A stretch of DNA of 52,802 nucleotides from Desulfovibrio sp. (GTDB taxonomy: Bacteria; Desulfobacterota; Desulfovibrionia; Desulfovibrionales; Desulfovibrionaceae). The notes under the pieces were generated by a model. That model did not search any database. It was not told the origin of the DNA and saw only the letters and a program-made list of their open reading frames with translations. Shown piece after piece: positions 20,223 through 28,947 of this stretch. A program made the translations under genes and the position numbers. The stretch is from NCBI GenBank assembly GCA_031273845.1, contig JAISRC010000098.1, forward strand, positions 1-52,802, written 5' to 3'. Each line of letters opens with the position of its first letter. Position 1 is the first letter of the stretch.

Positions 20223-21050
20223 ATGGCCCTGTCACGCACTGCCGTTCTGGACGCCCTGCGGGCGAAAACAGCCGCAAAAAAACCCATTATCGGCGGCGGC
20301 GCCGGCACCGGCATTTCCGCCAAATGTGAGGAAGCCGGCGGCATCGACCTGATCGTCATCTACAATTCCGGTCGTTACCGCATGGCCGGGCGCGGCTCTC
20401 TGGCCGGGCTTCTCGCTTACGGCAACGCCAACGACATTGTGCTCGAACTGGCCCGCGAAGTCATCCCCGTGGTCAAAAAAACGCCGGTGCTCGCGGGCAT
20501 CAACGGCACAGACCCGTTCACGAACTGGGATTCCTTCCTGCGCCGCATCAAGGATGAAGGGTTCGCCGGGGTGCAGAATTTCCCCACCGTCGGTCTTATT
20601 GACGGGGTATTCCGCTCCAATCTGGAAGAAACCGGCATGGGCTACGGCCTGGAAGTGGAAGCCGTTGCGCGTGCGCACAAAATGGACCTGCTCACAACCC
20701 CCTATGTGTTCAGCGCCGACGATGCGCGGGCCATGGCCGGAGCGGGCGCGGATATTCTAGTGGCCCATATGGGCCTGACGACGGCCGGCAGCATCGGCGC
20801 GCAAACGGCTAAAAGTCTTGATGACTGCGTCACGCTGATTGACGGGATCGCCGCCGCCGCCCGGTCGGTGCGGCCGGACATCATCATGCTCTGCCACGGC
20901 GGTCCCATAGCCATGCCGCAAGATGCCGGGTATGTGCTGAAAAAATGCAAGGATATCCAAGGTTTTTACGGCGCGAGCAGTATGGAGCGCCTGCCGACGG
21001 AAACGGCCATCAAGGCCCAAGTGGAAGAATTCGCCCAATTGACGTTTTAG
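20223..21050 (+). CDS. Phosphoenolpyruvate hydrolase-family TIM-barrel protein
   Basis: This 275-residue protein has the family features [33 protein letters not shown] at the N-terminus (quoted here as separate blocks [11 protein letters not shown] and [13 protein letters not shown]), [26 protein letters not shown] and LCHGGPIA. It matches the TIM-barrel half of plant Tm-1, annotated as PEP hydrolase-like. The true reaction is unproven. A GGAGG site five bases before the ATG at 20223 fixes the start. It closes the Tm-1-like operon and ends at a REP palindrome. Confidence 0.88.
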   Translation: MALSRTAVLDALRAKTAAKKPIIGGGAGTGISAKCEEAGGIDLIVIYNSGRYRMAGRGSLAGLLAYGNANDIVLELAREVIPVVKKTPVLAGINGTDPFTNWDSFLRRIKDEGFAGVQNFPTVGLIDGVFRSNLEETGMGYGLEVEAVARAHKMDLLTTPYVFSADDARAMAGAGADILVAHMGLTTAGSIGAQTAKSLDDCVTLIDGIAAAARSVRPDIIMLCHGGPIAMPQDAGYVLKKCKDIQGFYGASSMERLPTETAIKAQVEEFAQLTF

Positions 21051-21260
21051 AGCATTTTGCAAATGAAATTGCGCAATGCTCCGGCGGTGGGTATCCGCCG
21101 CCCGGCCCCGCAGGCGAAACTGCGTTTCGCCGTTAAGCGCCGAAAGGAGCGTCTCAAAATCAAATTGCCTTAGGACGTTTCAACGTTGAAAAAGTGCATC
21201 CGCTCCGCAGGGGTTTGCCTGCAAACCCCTGCAACCATCTCAAGCGTAAAATGCTGTAAA
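21050..21260. repeat. REP palindrome and dispersed palindromic repeat, copy 2
   Basis: GAGCATTTTGCAA...TTGCGCAATGCTC (about 21051-21083) directly abuts the end of the TIM-barrel gene. A copy of the 90-130 bp repeat family follows (21171-21260), with TTTCAACGTTGAAAAAGTG at one end, GGGGTTTGCCTGCAAACCCC inside and ATCTCAAGCGTAAAATGCT at the other end. The rest of the 383-bp gap to 21433 holds no gene I can support. Confidence 0.7.
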
Positions 21261-21433
21261 AGAACAAAATTCCGGCTTCCAAAGCCGGGGGTGTGCCACG
21301 CAGATGAGCCGGCATCAGCCGCACGGCTCTGTCACTTGGAAAGTATGCGGTAATTTCAACAGTTCCGTCCATAGCTTCAACAACCTCACAAATTTTGAGA
21401 AATCGACGCGTTTTGACTACAGTGTATGCGCCC

Positions 21434-24214
21434 TCAGTTTTGCAGCTCTTCAAGACGGTCCGCGACGGCGCCGTATTCCAGACTATCCACCTGTTTCCGG
21501 AGCCAGGCGACCAGATCGGCGCCGGATTCATAATCAAAACGCTCAAGTTCCTGCATGGCTTCCTCCATCAACCCGGAGCGAAACTCCCTGCAGGCATCCA
21601 GCATCTTCGCCAGCACCCCGCCGTCCGGGAAAGGCCTGAGCGGTTTTGCCGCGCGCGGCCCGCTCGTGTCCGCGAACATGGAGCCGATATCCGCCAGCAG
21701 CTTTTCCACCGCCTGAACAAGCGCACCGTTGTCGGCATTCACCCCGGCAAAATCCCCCGCCACGGCCGCAAGTTCCAGCGCCTCCGCACGCTCCGCAACT
21801 GCATCGGCGCAAATGCTGCGGCTGCTCCCCTTCAGCCCGTGTACTGCCACGGCATAGTCCGGCAGACTTTCCCGCGCGGGACAACGCAGCTTTTCCAGAA
21901 GTCCCGGCGTATGCTTCAAGTAAGAGCGGAGAATCTGCAGATAGGCGTCTTCATCGCCGTAACGCTCCATTCCCTTTTCCAGGTCAAGGCCGCAGGCCTG
22001 CGAGCCGTCCGAAAGACGGCCTGCAGGGGAATGTCTGCTCGGGACGGCATGTTCCGCCGTCGTCCGCTCCGCCGCCCGCAGCGTGTCCGCGCTCTGTCTG
22101 TCCCGCACCCATTTGTTGAGCAGCGCGTCAAGGCGCATGATGTCTATGGGTTTCGACATGAAGTCGTTGAAGCCGTTCGCCAGGAACATGGCTTCCTTCC
22201 CCGTGACGGCATCGGCCGTAAGGGCTACGACAGGCACGGTCCGCGCATAACCGTCCCCGCACTCCTGCCGGATAATCCGGGTGGCCTCGACGCCGTCCAT
22301 GCCCGCCATCATATGATCCATGAACACAACATCGTATCTGACGTGTCCGGAACGGATCTTTTCCACCGCCTCCGCCCCGCTCGTCACGCAATCCACATGC
22401 AGCCCGTAGGGCAACAGAAGCCCCTTGGCCACATCCAGGTTGGTGGCGACGTCGTCCACTACAAGCACCTTGCCGTACGGCATATAGGCGCGTGCGAGGT
22501 TTCTCCCTTTTATGCGCCTGTTTTCCAAGAAGCGGAGCGCCGTCAGTTTTCCGGCCATGGCCGCCCCCAAGGGCGTATAGGCGGTCATTTTCTGACGCAG
22601 GCGCGCCGTGAATACGCTGCCTCGGCCGTACTCGCTCTGCACGGAAATATCCCCGTCCATCATTTCCACCAGTTTTCTCGTTATGGACAGGCCCAGTCCG
22701 GTCCCTTCGATGGCCCGGTTCGCCTTTGTATCCAGCTGGCGGTATTCCAAAAATATTTTCTCCCGGTCCTCGGCCTTGATGCCTATGCCCGTGTCGCTGA
22801 CGATGAAGGTGAGCCGGACGTCCTCCTCCGTCCTCTCCCAGCGTATTTCCAGGGTCACACTGCCTTCTCTGGTGTACTTGATGGCGTTGGAAAGCAGGTT
22901 GTTCAGGATTTGCTTGATACGCAGTTCGTCGCCATACAGTCGGGCGGGAATGCCCGCATCCAGTTCCAGAGAGAACGCGACGGGCTTTGAGCCGATGCAC
23001 ACGATATTCAACTGCACTATATCGTTGATCAGATCCGCGACCTGATACTCCACAGGGATAAGTTCGAAGCTCCCGGACTCTATCTTGGAAATATCCAGTA
23101 TATCGTTGATGATGCCGAGCAGGATCGAGCCGGCGCTGTATATTTTTTCCATATCCGCGCGCACATCCTCCGGCAGTTGTTTTTGCATCTGTATCTCGGA
23201 TATGCCCAGGATCACATTCAGCGGGGTACGTATCTCATGACTCATGGTCGCCATGAATTCCGACTTCGCCCGGTTGGCAAGTTCGGCCGCCTCCAGACGC
23301 CGGTGCTCGGTGATGTCGGTGTAAAGCCCTTCCAGAAAAAGCGGCGTGCCGTCGGTTTTTTTCTCTATCACGCGGCTGCGTTCGTGTATCCACTTTACGT
23401 TGCCGTTCTTCATAACCATACGGAAAGTAGTTTGCAAAGGCAGTCCGACGCCGAGGGTACGTTCGGTTGCTTCCTTGAGCGACTCCACATCGTCCGGGTG
23501 CACCAGATCGAAAAATTTCACGGACCTGTTGCCGATAAGTTCCTGCGGCGTGTAACCGGTGAGTTCAAAGCAACCATCGCTCGCAAAGGTAAGGGTAAAA
23601 TCTGGAGGATCGTACAGGCACCGGTAGACCATGCCGGGCACATTGCTCATGAGGGCTTCGGTCCGCAGCATCAAGCGGCGGCGCTCGGCGCTTTCCATCG
23701 CCAGGGCCGTGAAATCCGCCAGAGATGCGGCGAAGTTTTGCTCCTCCACAGTCCAGACGCGTTTTGACGGGAACTGTTCCGTGCGGTCCTGCTCAATGCA
23801 CACGACGCCCCGGACCTGCCCGCCCACGCGAATGGGCGCGTCGAGCAACGCGCAGATGCCGGGGCCGTATGTTTCCTGCAGATCGGGCAGGATATCCGTA
23901 TGCGCCGCATTGTCTATTACAAGGAGCCGTTCGCTGAGCAGCAGTTCCACATAGCGCCGGCGCTCGTCGAGCAAAAACTCGTCCTGCACGCTGCGCGTGT
24001 CGGCGGCAAGGTCATAGCAAACTATATTTCTGAGGAGTGCCAGGTTATTTTCCGTGCTCCAGATGCCCACGCGGGTGGTATTCAGGGCGCGGCATCCGAC
24101 TGCGGCAATGACGTCGGCGGCATCTTTCAATATCCCGGCGGTAAGCGCGGGCGTTTTGGTAATCCGGGCAAGCGCGTCGCTCAGGTTGCGTGCATACTCG
24201 ATACGGCTGCTCAT
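21434..24214 (-). CDS. Hybrid sensor histidine kinase (GAF-PAS-HK-REC-HPt)
   Basis: This 926-residue protein is cytoplasmic-looking, with no membrane span. It has a GAF domain (about 20-180), a PAS domain (about 195-305), a HisKA H-box MSHEIRTPLN with His326, an ATPase domain (DTGIGI, GTGLGL), a receiver with Asp633 in VFMDHMM and an HPt domain with His792 (VHGLKGSS). All phosphorelay residues are present, so it can pass phosphate internally. No output regulator is adjacent. It is a paralogue of the kinase at 46435-49440, sharing HK, REC, HPt and the C-terminal helical tail. CGGAG precedes the ATG. Confidence 0.92.
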   Translation of the reverse strand: MSSRIEYARNLSDALARITKTPALTAGILKDAADVIAAVGCRALNTTRVGIWSTENNLALLRNIVCYDLAADTRSVQDEFLLDERRRYVELLLSERLLVIDNAAHTDILPDLQETYGPGICALLDAPIRVGGQVRGVVCIEQDRTEQFPSKRVWTVEEQNFAASLADFTALAMESAERRRLMLRTEALMSNVPGMVYRCLYDPPDFTLTFASDGCFELTGYTPQELIGNRSVKFFDLVHPDDVESLKEATERTLGVGLPLQTTFRMVMKNGNVKWIHERSRVIEKKTDGTPLFLEGLYTDITEHRRLEAAELANRAKSEFMATMSHEIRTPLNVILGISEIQMQKQLPEDVRADMEKIYSAGSILLGIINDILDISKIESGSFELIPVEYQVADLINDIVQLNIVCIGSKPVAFSLELDAGIPARLYGDELRIKQILNNLLSNAIKYTREGSVTLEIRWERTEEDVRLTFIVSDTGIGIKAEDREKIFLEYRQLDTKANRAIEGTGLGLSITRKLVEMMDGDISVQSEYGRGSVFTARLRQKMTAYTPLGAAMAGKLTALRFLENRRIKGRNLARAYMPYGKVLVVDDVATNLDVAKGLLLPYGLHVDCVTSGAEAVEKIRSGHVRYDVVFMDHMMAGMDGVEATRIIRQECGDGYARTVPVVALTADAVTGKEAMFLANGFNDFMSKPIDIMRLDALLNKWVRDRQSADTLRAAERTTAEHAVPSRHSPAGRLSDGSQACGLDLEKGMERYGDEDAYLQILRSYLKHTPGLLEKLRCPARESLPDYAVAVHGLKGSSRSICADAVAERAEALELAAVAGDFAGVNADNGALVQAVEKLLADIGSMFADTSGPRAAKPLRPFPDGGVLAKMLDACREFRSGLMEEAMQELERFDYESGADLVAWLRKQVDSLEYGAVADRLEELQN

Positions 24215-24276
24215 GCGGACCGGCTCCGGGCGCGGGGAAGACAGTGTTCTCCCCCTTTACGCAGAGGAAAGATTCA

Positions 24277-24303
24277 GAGCATTTCAAAGTTGAAAATGCT
24301 GAG
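24277..24303. repeat. REP-like palindrome
   Basis: AGAGCATTTCAAAGTTGAAAATGCT is a near-perfect palindrome of the GAGCATTT family, upstream of the hybrid kinase. Confidence 0.65.
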
Positions 24304-24346
24304 GCGACAAGTTACACCATCTCCGCCGAAATAGCCATAGGCTGTA

Positions 24347-24481
24347 CTGAAACAGCCAGGGCAATCGAATGAAGCTGACAACCCATTGAAATCTCAAGAT
24401 AAATTTTTGACGTCCTGATTTAAAAATTCTTGTTATTTCAATCTGTTACATTTTTTCATTCGATTGCCCTGCTGAAACAGC
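24347..24481. mobile_element. 115-bp MITE-like element with perfect 17-bp terminal inverted repeats
   Basis: CAGGGCAATCGAATGAA (24357-24373) and its exact reverse complement (24455-24471) bound an A/T-rich 115-bp core with no coding capacity. It is flanked by the direct repeat CTGAAACAGC (24347-24356 and 24472-24481), a likely target duplication. It is probably a non-autonomous derivative of an insertion sequence whose full copy is not in this window. The core is much richer in A/T than its surroundings. The remaining gap sequence to 24538 shows nothing further. Confidence 0.8.
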
Positions 24482-24538
24482 CGTGGGCTCCGACCGGAGC
24501 AGGTTGATTGTCATTCTGAATTGAAAAGCATCGCATTG

Positions 24539-25354
24539 TTACTTCAGAACAGTCCGGTCCGTCTGATCCCGCCGATAAAGGACTTCCAGCAGACTCAGGC
24601 CGCATGCCGGGGCGCAGGGGGAGGACAGGGCGCGGCGGTCCCGCGCGGCCATGATGCCGGGAATGTCCTCCGGGGCGATTTTTCCCAGCCCCACATGGAG
24701 AAGCATGCCGCTGAGGTTGCGCGCCATCTGTTTGAGAAAGCCGTTGCCTTCAAAGACGATGCTTAACACAGGCCAGTGTTCCGGGCAGCGCAATCCGGCG
24801 ATTTCTCCTTTGCGGCAACACACGGAATACAGTTCGCGCACGGTATCCCGCGTTTTCGTGCCGGAATTTTGAAAGGAGGCGAAATCGTGTCTGCCCGTGA
24901 TACAGGGCAGAGCCGAGGCCAGGAGGTCCAGGTCGGGGGGGGGCGTTTGAGCGACGAAATTCCTTATGCGCGGCAGGGCCTTGTCCCTGCTCATCCAGAT
25001 GCTGTAGGCGTAGCGTTTGGCCAGGGCGCTTTTGCGGGCATGGAAAGCGGCCTCAGCCGGGATGCAGGAAAGGACGCGGATGTCGGGCGGCAGACAGGCG
25101 TTCAGGGCCTTGCTCCAATCGGGGGACTTTTTCGCCTCCTCCACGTCCGCATGGCAGACCTGGCCTTCGGCGTGGACACCGGCATCGGTGCGTCCTGCTC
25201 CATGTACGCGCACGGGTCGGCCGTTTATGCGGGCAAAAGCGGCTTCCAGCGTTTCCTGTATGCTCGGGACGGGCCTCGGGCCCCCGGACTGGATCTGCCA
25301 GCCGGCATAGGCCGTGCCTTCGAACGCGACGGTAATTTTCAGCCTCTGCATCAT
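24539..25354 (-). CDS. truA: tRNA pseudouridine(38-40) synthase
   Basis: TruA isomerises uridines 38-40 in the anticodon stem-loop. The 271-residue product has the catalytic block GRTDAGVHAEGQV with the active Asp, KRYAYSIW, GRHDFASFQNSG and a C-terminal GNGFLKQMARNLSGML block. Its ATG overlaps the motE stop as ATGA, so translation is coupled to the flagellar genes upstream. It is the last gene of the fliJ-motE-truA operon. Confidence 0.94.
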   Translation of the reverse strand: MMQRLKITVAFEGTAYAGWQIQSGGPRPVPSIQETLEAAFARINGRPVRVHGAGRTDAGVHAEGQVCHADVEEAKKSPDWSKALNACLPPDIRVLSCIPAEAAFHARKSALAKRYAYSIWMSRDKALPRIRNFVAQTPPPDLDLLASALPCITGRHDFASFQNSGTKTRDTVRELYSVCCRKGEIAGLRCPEHWPVLSIVFEGNGFLKQMARNLSGMLLHVGLGKIAPEDIPGIMAARDRRALSSPCAPACGLSLLEVLYRRDQTDRTVLK

Positions 25355-26109
25355 TGCAGAGGCAACTGCATCCGCGCCAGCGCTTCGGTAAGCTTGGCTG
25401 CGACCTGCGGCCGGACGTAGGTCAGAATTTCTCCGGCCTGACGTCCGCGCATGACTGCCAGAACTTTGACGGACACTTTTTGATCCAGCGTTTCCAGAAC
25501 GGCGGCCGCCTGTTTGGCTTTCATGTTGGAGAGCATGTCCACCAGATGGCGGAACTTGGCGTCCTGCGTGCCTTCGGCTTCCTTGATCATCTCGCTGAGA
25601 CGGTTTTCAAGAATCTGCATACGTTCCAGGCGGGAGTTCAGTTCGCCTTCCAGCACGCGCAGTTCCTGTTCTTTTCTGGCCAGGTCTTCCTGGCGTTTGG
25701 CCATGACATTTTTGAGGTCGGGTTGCAGGGCTGTCCGAGCGGCATCGGTCCCTTCCCCGGGAGCGATGGTAGGCAGGGAACGGGAGGCGTCCGGCGTCGG
25801 TTGCATCGGCGCGATAACGCCGGGGGCCGCGGCCGGGGATTCCACATGGGATTTGACGCCGGCGGGGGAACCGTAAATGCCCGTATCCGGCAGGGTGGCC
25901 TCTATGGCCGGCGGCGAGGCGGCGGGTCCGCCCGCGGCGGCCGCCGAGGCAACGGAGGGTTTGCCGGCGCCGTACAAAAAAGAGAACGATGAATCAGGAT
26001 CAAGAAAAATAAGCCCGATAAGGACGAACTTCAGCGCAAAGGTGAAGATCAGGAGTCTGCAGAGTTTAGACGGCGGCATGCCTGTAGCGGAGGGTGGCCG
26101 TTTCATCAT
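25351..26109 (-). CDS. motE: MotE-like flagellar protein (MgtE N-domain)
   Basis: This 252-residue protein has one N-terminal membrane segment (LLIFTFALKFVLIGLIFL), a long Ala/Pro-rich linker, a coiled coil (about 130-180) and a C-terminal MgtE-N-like domain (LVDMLSNMKAKQAAAVLETL). MotE-type proteins are periplasmic chaperones for flagellar motor components, and the position after fliJ supports this. It overlaps fliJ by 44 nt. A start at an internal ATG (26079), nearer the membrane segment, is also possible because neither start has a strong Shine-Dalgarno. Confidence 0.8.
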   Translation of the reverse strand: MMKRPPSATGMPPSKLCRLLIFTFALKFVLIGLIFLDPDSSFSFLYGAGKPSVASAAAAGGPAASPPAIEATLPDTGIYGSPAGVKSHVESPAAAPGVIAPMQPTPDASRSLPTIAPGEGTDAARTALQPDLKNVMAKRQEDLARKEQELRVLEGELNSRLERMQILENRLSEMIKEAEGTQDAKFRHLVDMLSNMKAKQAAAVLETLDQKVSVKVLAVMRGRQAGEILTYVRPQVAAKLTEALARMQLPLQ

Positions 26110-26506
26110 TGCGTTGCTGCTCTTGTTTCAATTCCGTTAACTTGTGCCGGTCGGCCTGTTTTTTTTCAAGCCTGTCCAGCAGTTCCCGCTCCATGGCTTT
26201 TTCGGCCAGTTGCCGGCGCCGTATGTCCACCTGGTCTTCGGCCGCGTCAAGGGCCTTGACGCAGTCTTTCAGGTCCCGCGCCAGTGCCCCGGCATAGTCG
26301 AGGGTCACAGGGAACTCGGCCGGCTCCAACAGGTCGGGCCGGCACAGCCTCTGCCGTTGCCCGTACAGTTCTTTTTCCGTCGCTTCTTTGCGGATCAGGA
26401 GCCTGTTCCGCTCCATGACCGCGAGAGCCAGACGCTGCATGGCCTGTTCTTCAAGCTGCTTGCGATAGAGCCGCACCTGTTCGAGTCTGAAACGGAAAGG
26501 AGCCAT
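26066..26506 (-). CDS. fliJ: Flagellar export protein FliJ
   Basis: FliJ is the coiled-coil stalk-like subunit of the flagellar export ATPase. The 146-residue product is almost wholly helical, with heptads and many Glu, Arg, Lys and Gln. It begins MAPFRFRLEQVRLYRKQLEEQAM, typical of FliJ. fliI is not upstream: the gene is the first of its operon and is preceded by a sigma-54 promoter, in keeping with flagellar control in this group. Confidence 0.85.
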   Translation of the reverse strand: MAPFRFRLEQVRLYRKQLEEQAMQRLALAVMERNRLLIRKEATEKELYGQRQRLCRPDLLEPAEFPVTLDYAGALARDLKDCVKALDAAEDQVDIRRRQLAEKAMERELLDRLEKKQADRHKLTELKQEQQRNDETATLRYRHAAV

Positions 26507-26547
26507 AGATCACCGCGTCGGAAAATTGTCTGCACGGCATAGTACAA

Positions 26548-26564
26548 GCAACTGCCGTGCCAAA
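26548..26564 (-). promoter_or_regulatory. Sigma-54 promoter of fliJ-motE-truA
   Basis: On the minus strand TTTGGCACGGCAGTTGC matches the -24/-12 consensus (TGGCAC-N5-TTGC) with GG and GC exactly 12 bp apart. Initiation near 26536 gives a leader of about 30 nt to fliJ. A second near-copy lies 70 bp upstream. Confidence 0.85.
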
Positions 26565-26617
26565 GCGCGCGCTCGGCTCCCCTGCAACCCTGCGCGAAGG
26601 AAACCGATCATGGCCGG

Positions 26618-26634
26618 GCAACCGCCGTGCCGAA
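26618..26634 (-). promoter_or_regulatory. Second sigma-54-like promoter upstream of fliJ
   Basis: TTCGGCACGGCGGTTGC (minus strand) keeps the GG/GC spacing but has C for T before GGCAC. About 30 bp around it resembles the sequence around the promoter at 26548-26564, so the region looks like a tandem duplication. It begins a few bases after the htpX stop codon. Confidence 0.5.
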
Positions 26635-26642
26635 GCGCGTAC

Positions 26643-27506
26643 TCAACTCCGGCGCACCCCGGCGGCCATCTCCCGCAGGCGGGCTATGCGCTCGGCCACG
26701 GGCGGATGCGTGGAAAAAAGAGCGGCCATGCCGGATGCGGTAAAGGGATTCACTATGAAGAGATGGGCCGTGGAAGGGTTGCCGCCGCGCATGGGCATGC
26801 TTCGGCTGTAACTGTCCAGTTTGCCGAGGGCGGAAGCCAGGGCCAGGGGTTTACCGCTGATCCGCGCCCCGCCTTCGTCCGCCAGATATTCACGGGAACG
26901 GGAAATGGCGAACTGGATAAGCCCGGCGGCAAGGGGAGCCAGGAAGGCCATGAGCAGGGCGACTCCGGCGTTGCTTCCCCCCTGCTCGTTGCTGCGTCCG
27001 CCCCCGAAGATGGCCGTGAACTGCATGATGTGGGCGATGGTCACTATGGCCGAGGCCAGCACGCCGGCCGTACACTGGATCAGGATGTCCCTGTGCACTA
27101 TGTGGGCCGTTTCATGCGCCAGCACACCGCGCAGTTCGTCCGGGGTCAGCAGGCGCAGTATGCCGCTCGTCACGGCCACCGCCGCGTTCTGCGGGTTGCG
27201 CCCGGTGGCGAACGCGTTGGGGGCGTCCTGGGGAATGAGGAAAATCCGCGGCTTGGGAATGCCCGCCGCTTGCGCCAGTTCCCCGACGATCTCGTGCAGC
27301 ATGGGGGATTCGGATGCGGACAGTTCCCTGGCCTTGTACATTCTGAGTACGATCTTGTCTGAATACCAGTAGCTGCCCAGGTTCATGATCAGGGCAAACG
27401 CCAGGGCGACGACAAGGCCGCTGCGGCCGCCGAGGGCCTGTCCCATGCAGAGGATGACGCCGGTCAACAGACCGAGCAGCAGAAATGTTTTTAATTGGCT
27501 GGTCAT
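26643..27506 (-). CDS. htpX: Membrane zinc metalloprotease HtpX
   Basis: HtpX is an inner-membrane M48 protease for quality control of misfolded membrane proteins. The 287-residue product has two N-terminal hydrophobic helices, the zinc motif HETAH in VLAHETAHIVHRD, two more hydrophobic helices and the third-ligand region SREYLADEGGARISG. The ATG at 27506 follows an AAGGAG site. A longer reading to 27575 would place that site inside the gene. It is monocistronic. Confidence 0.93.
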   Translation of the reverse strand: MTSQLKTFLLLGLLTGVILCMGQALGGRSGLVVALAFALIMNLGSYWYSDKIVLRMYKARELSASESPMLHEIVGELAQAAGIPKPRIFLIPQDAPNAFATGRNPQNAAVAVTSGILRLLTPDELRGVLAHETAHIVHRDILIQCTAGVLASAIVTIAHIMQFTAIFGGGRSNEQGGSNAGVALLMAFLAPLAAGLIQFAISRSREYLADEGGARISGKPLALASALGKLDSYSRSMPMRGGNPSTAHLFIVNPFTASGMAALFSTHPPVAERIARLREMAAGVRRS

Positions 27507-27611
27507 TAGCCGACTCCTTGCCGCAAGGCCGCGGCAGAGCAAACTGTTGCCTGTCGGGAAAAAACAAATCCGCAACGGACGGCTGCCGGGTTACGGCCGT
27601 CGTCCGCGCGC

Positions 27612-27737
27612 GTTACAGCATTTTACGTTTGAGATAGTCGCTTACGGCAGGCTTTGCCCGCCTGCAGCCCATGGCGGGGGTTGCCTACAACCCCCACAGA
27701 GCGGAACAAACTTTTTCAAAGCGTATCCGCTCTGCGG
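27612..27737. repeat. Dispersed palindromic repeat, copy 3 (inverted)
   Basis: It runs from CAGCATTTTACGTTTGAGAT to CTTTTTCAAAGCGTATCCGCTC, with a GGCAGGCTTTGCCCGCC arm and GGGGGTTGCCTACAACCCCC inside. The orientation is opposite to copies at 412, 21171 and 52587. A fragment of the same family (GATCTCAAGCGTAAAAGG, about 27990-28020) abuts the end of the DUF362 gene. The rest of the 517-bp gap contains one short minus-strand frame (27766-27840). Confidence 0.7.
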
Positions 27738-27765
27738 GAAAAACCGATGGGCAGCCGCGTCCTGT

Positions 27766-27840
27766 TCAGCTTGTCCTTTTTATATGGCAGAGGGCGGCGA
27801 TGGTAGCGGCAAGACCGAGGAAGAAGAAAAGAAAGTCCAT
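27766..27840 (-). CDS. Putative 24-residue small membrane protein
   Basis: The frame reads MDFLFFFLGLAATIAALCHI then KRTS and stop. It is a single hydrophobic helix with a basic C-terminus, preceded by AAGGAG at nine bases from the ATG. Small one-helix proteins of this form are often real but are missed by gene finders. No partner or function can be proposed. The good ribosome-binding site is the main support. Confidence 0.4.
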   Translation of the reverse strand: MDFLFFFLGLAATIAALCHIKRTS

Positions 27841-28023
27841 ATCTCTCTGCTCCTTTGTTTTGCAGGTTTGCGCGTCCGGGCCTTCCGGCGGCTTTCGGGT
27901 GTTGCATCCGGGTTTCATGCCCCGCGCATATTCTTCTTATCGGCAGACGGAGCAAAAGCCATAGGCCTGCCGGGGAGATATGCGCCCGCTGTAAACGACG
28001 ATCTCAAGCGTAAAAGGTTACAG

Positions 28024-28947
28024 TCAGGCCGGACCCATCCGTCCGGTGACCAGATTTTCTATGTCCATGCGCCCCAGCTTGCGCTCGTGCGCCAGGCGGA
28101 TGTGTCCCACCTGACCCGGTTGCATCTTGCGCCCGTACCATTCGTAGGAGGCGACGGCCGTGGCGTCGGCGGCCACGGGATCGGCGGAGGCGATGATCTC
28201 GCCGGGAGTGATCACCTTGCCCGGGCCGCCGGGGCCGCCGGTCGTGAGTACGCGGGTGGCGTCAATCACCGCCAGGGTGGGCAGGATTTTTTTGTTCATG
28301 TCCACGATGGAGCTGTCCAGATTATAGCGCGAATGCATGATGCGGCGGTCAAAAATCAACCCCATCTGGCCCTTGAGGGACAGGCTGACGCCGGCGCCGC
28401 TGTGGCTTTTGGCCACAGGGCAGGCGATGAGCACATCCGCCGCCAGCACATCGCGCATAAAGGCGTTCTCGCGCATTTCCGCGTAGTCCGGGATGGGGGC
28501 AGTCACATATTGTCCGGCATTCATCAGGTGGTGGCACAGGTTCTGCTCCACGCCGTCGCAGGCGGGGCGGATGCCGGAGAGATCCATGGACTGTTCCGGA
28601 TTCTGCAGGGAGTGGTCGAGAATACGCACCTGCGCCGCGCCGGCTTCTTTGCACATTATCAGAAGTTCCCGCACCACTTCGGGGTGGGTGTTGGTCGCGC
28701 TGTCCACATCCTTGGCAAAGCTCATGTTGGGTTTGATGACCACCTTGTTGCCCGGCTTGACGAAGCGGCTCATGCCGCCGAGCATATCCACCGCCGCTCT
28801 GGTCGCGGCCGCCGCTTTGCCTTTGACCACCGCCACATCCGGGGCGGCGGTCTCGGCAAAGGCAGGGGCGGCGGAGAGCAACGCGGGACCGGCCGACAGC
28901 CAGAGCAGGCCCTGAGCCTGCCGTTTCAGAAAGGTACGTCTGTCCAT
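28024..28947 (-). CDS. DUF362 protein with Tat-type signal
   Basis: This 307-residue protein starts MDRRTFLKRQAQGLLWLSAG, a twin-arginine leader followed by a hydrophobic stretch and an AFA cleavage site, so it is probably exported folded. The body has the DUF362 blocks GNKVVIKPNMSF, DVLIACPVAKSHSGAGVSLSLKGQMG and NKKILPTLAVIDA. Some DUF362 proteins carry ferredoxin clusters, but this one has no ferredoxin motif. Function is unknown. Its 5' end is partly duplicated upstream (28926-29160). Confidence 0.85.
   Translation of the reverse strand: MDRRTFLKRQAQGLLWLSAGPALLSAAPAFAETAAPDVAVVKGKAAAATRAAVDMLGGMSRFVKPGNKVVIKPNMSFAKDVDSATNTHPEVVRELLIMCKEAGAAQVRILDHSLQNPEQSMDLSGIRPACDGVEQNLCHHLMNAGQYVTAPIPDYAEMRENAFMRDVLAADVLIACPVAKSHSGAGVSLSLKGQMGLIFDRRIMHSRYNLDSSIVDMNKKILPTLAVIDATRVLTTGGPGGPGKVITPGEIIASADPVAADATAVASYEWYGRKMQPGQVGHIRLAHERKLGRMDIENLVTGRMGPA

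Noticed and set aside
21395-22990. Plus-strand frame of about 530 codons
   Set aside because: It is antisense to the hybrid kinase and His-rich in the way reverse-frame translations of GC-rich genes usually are.
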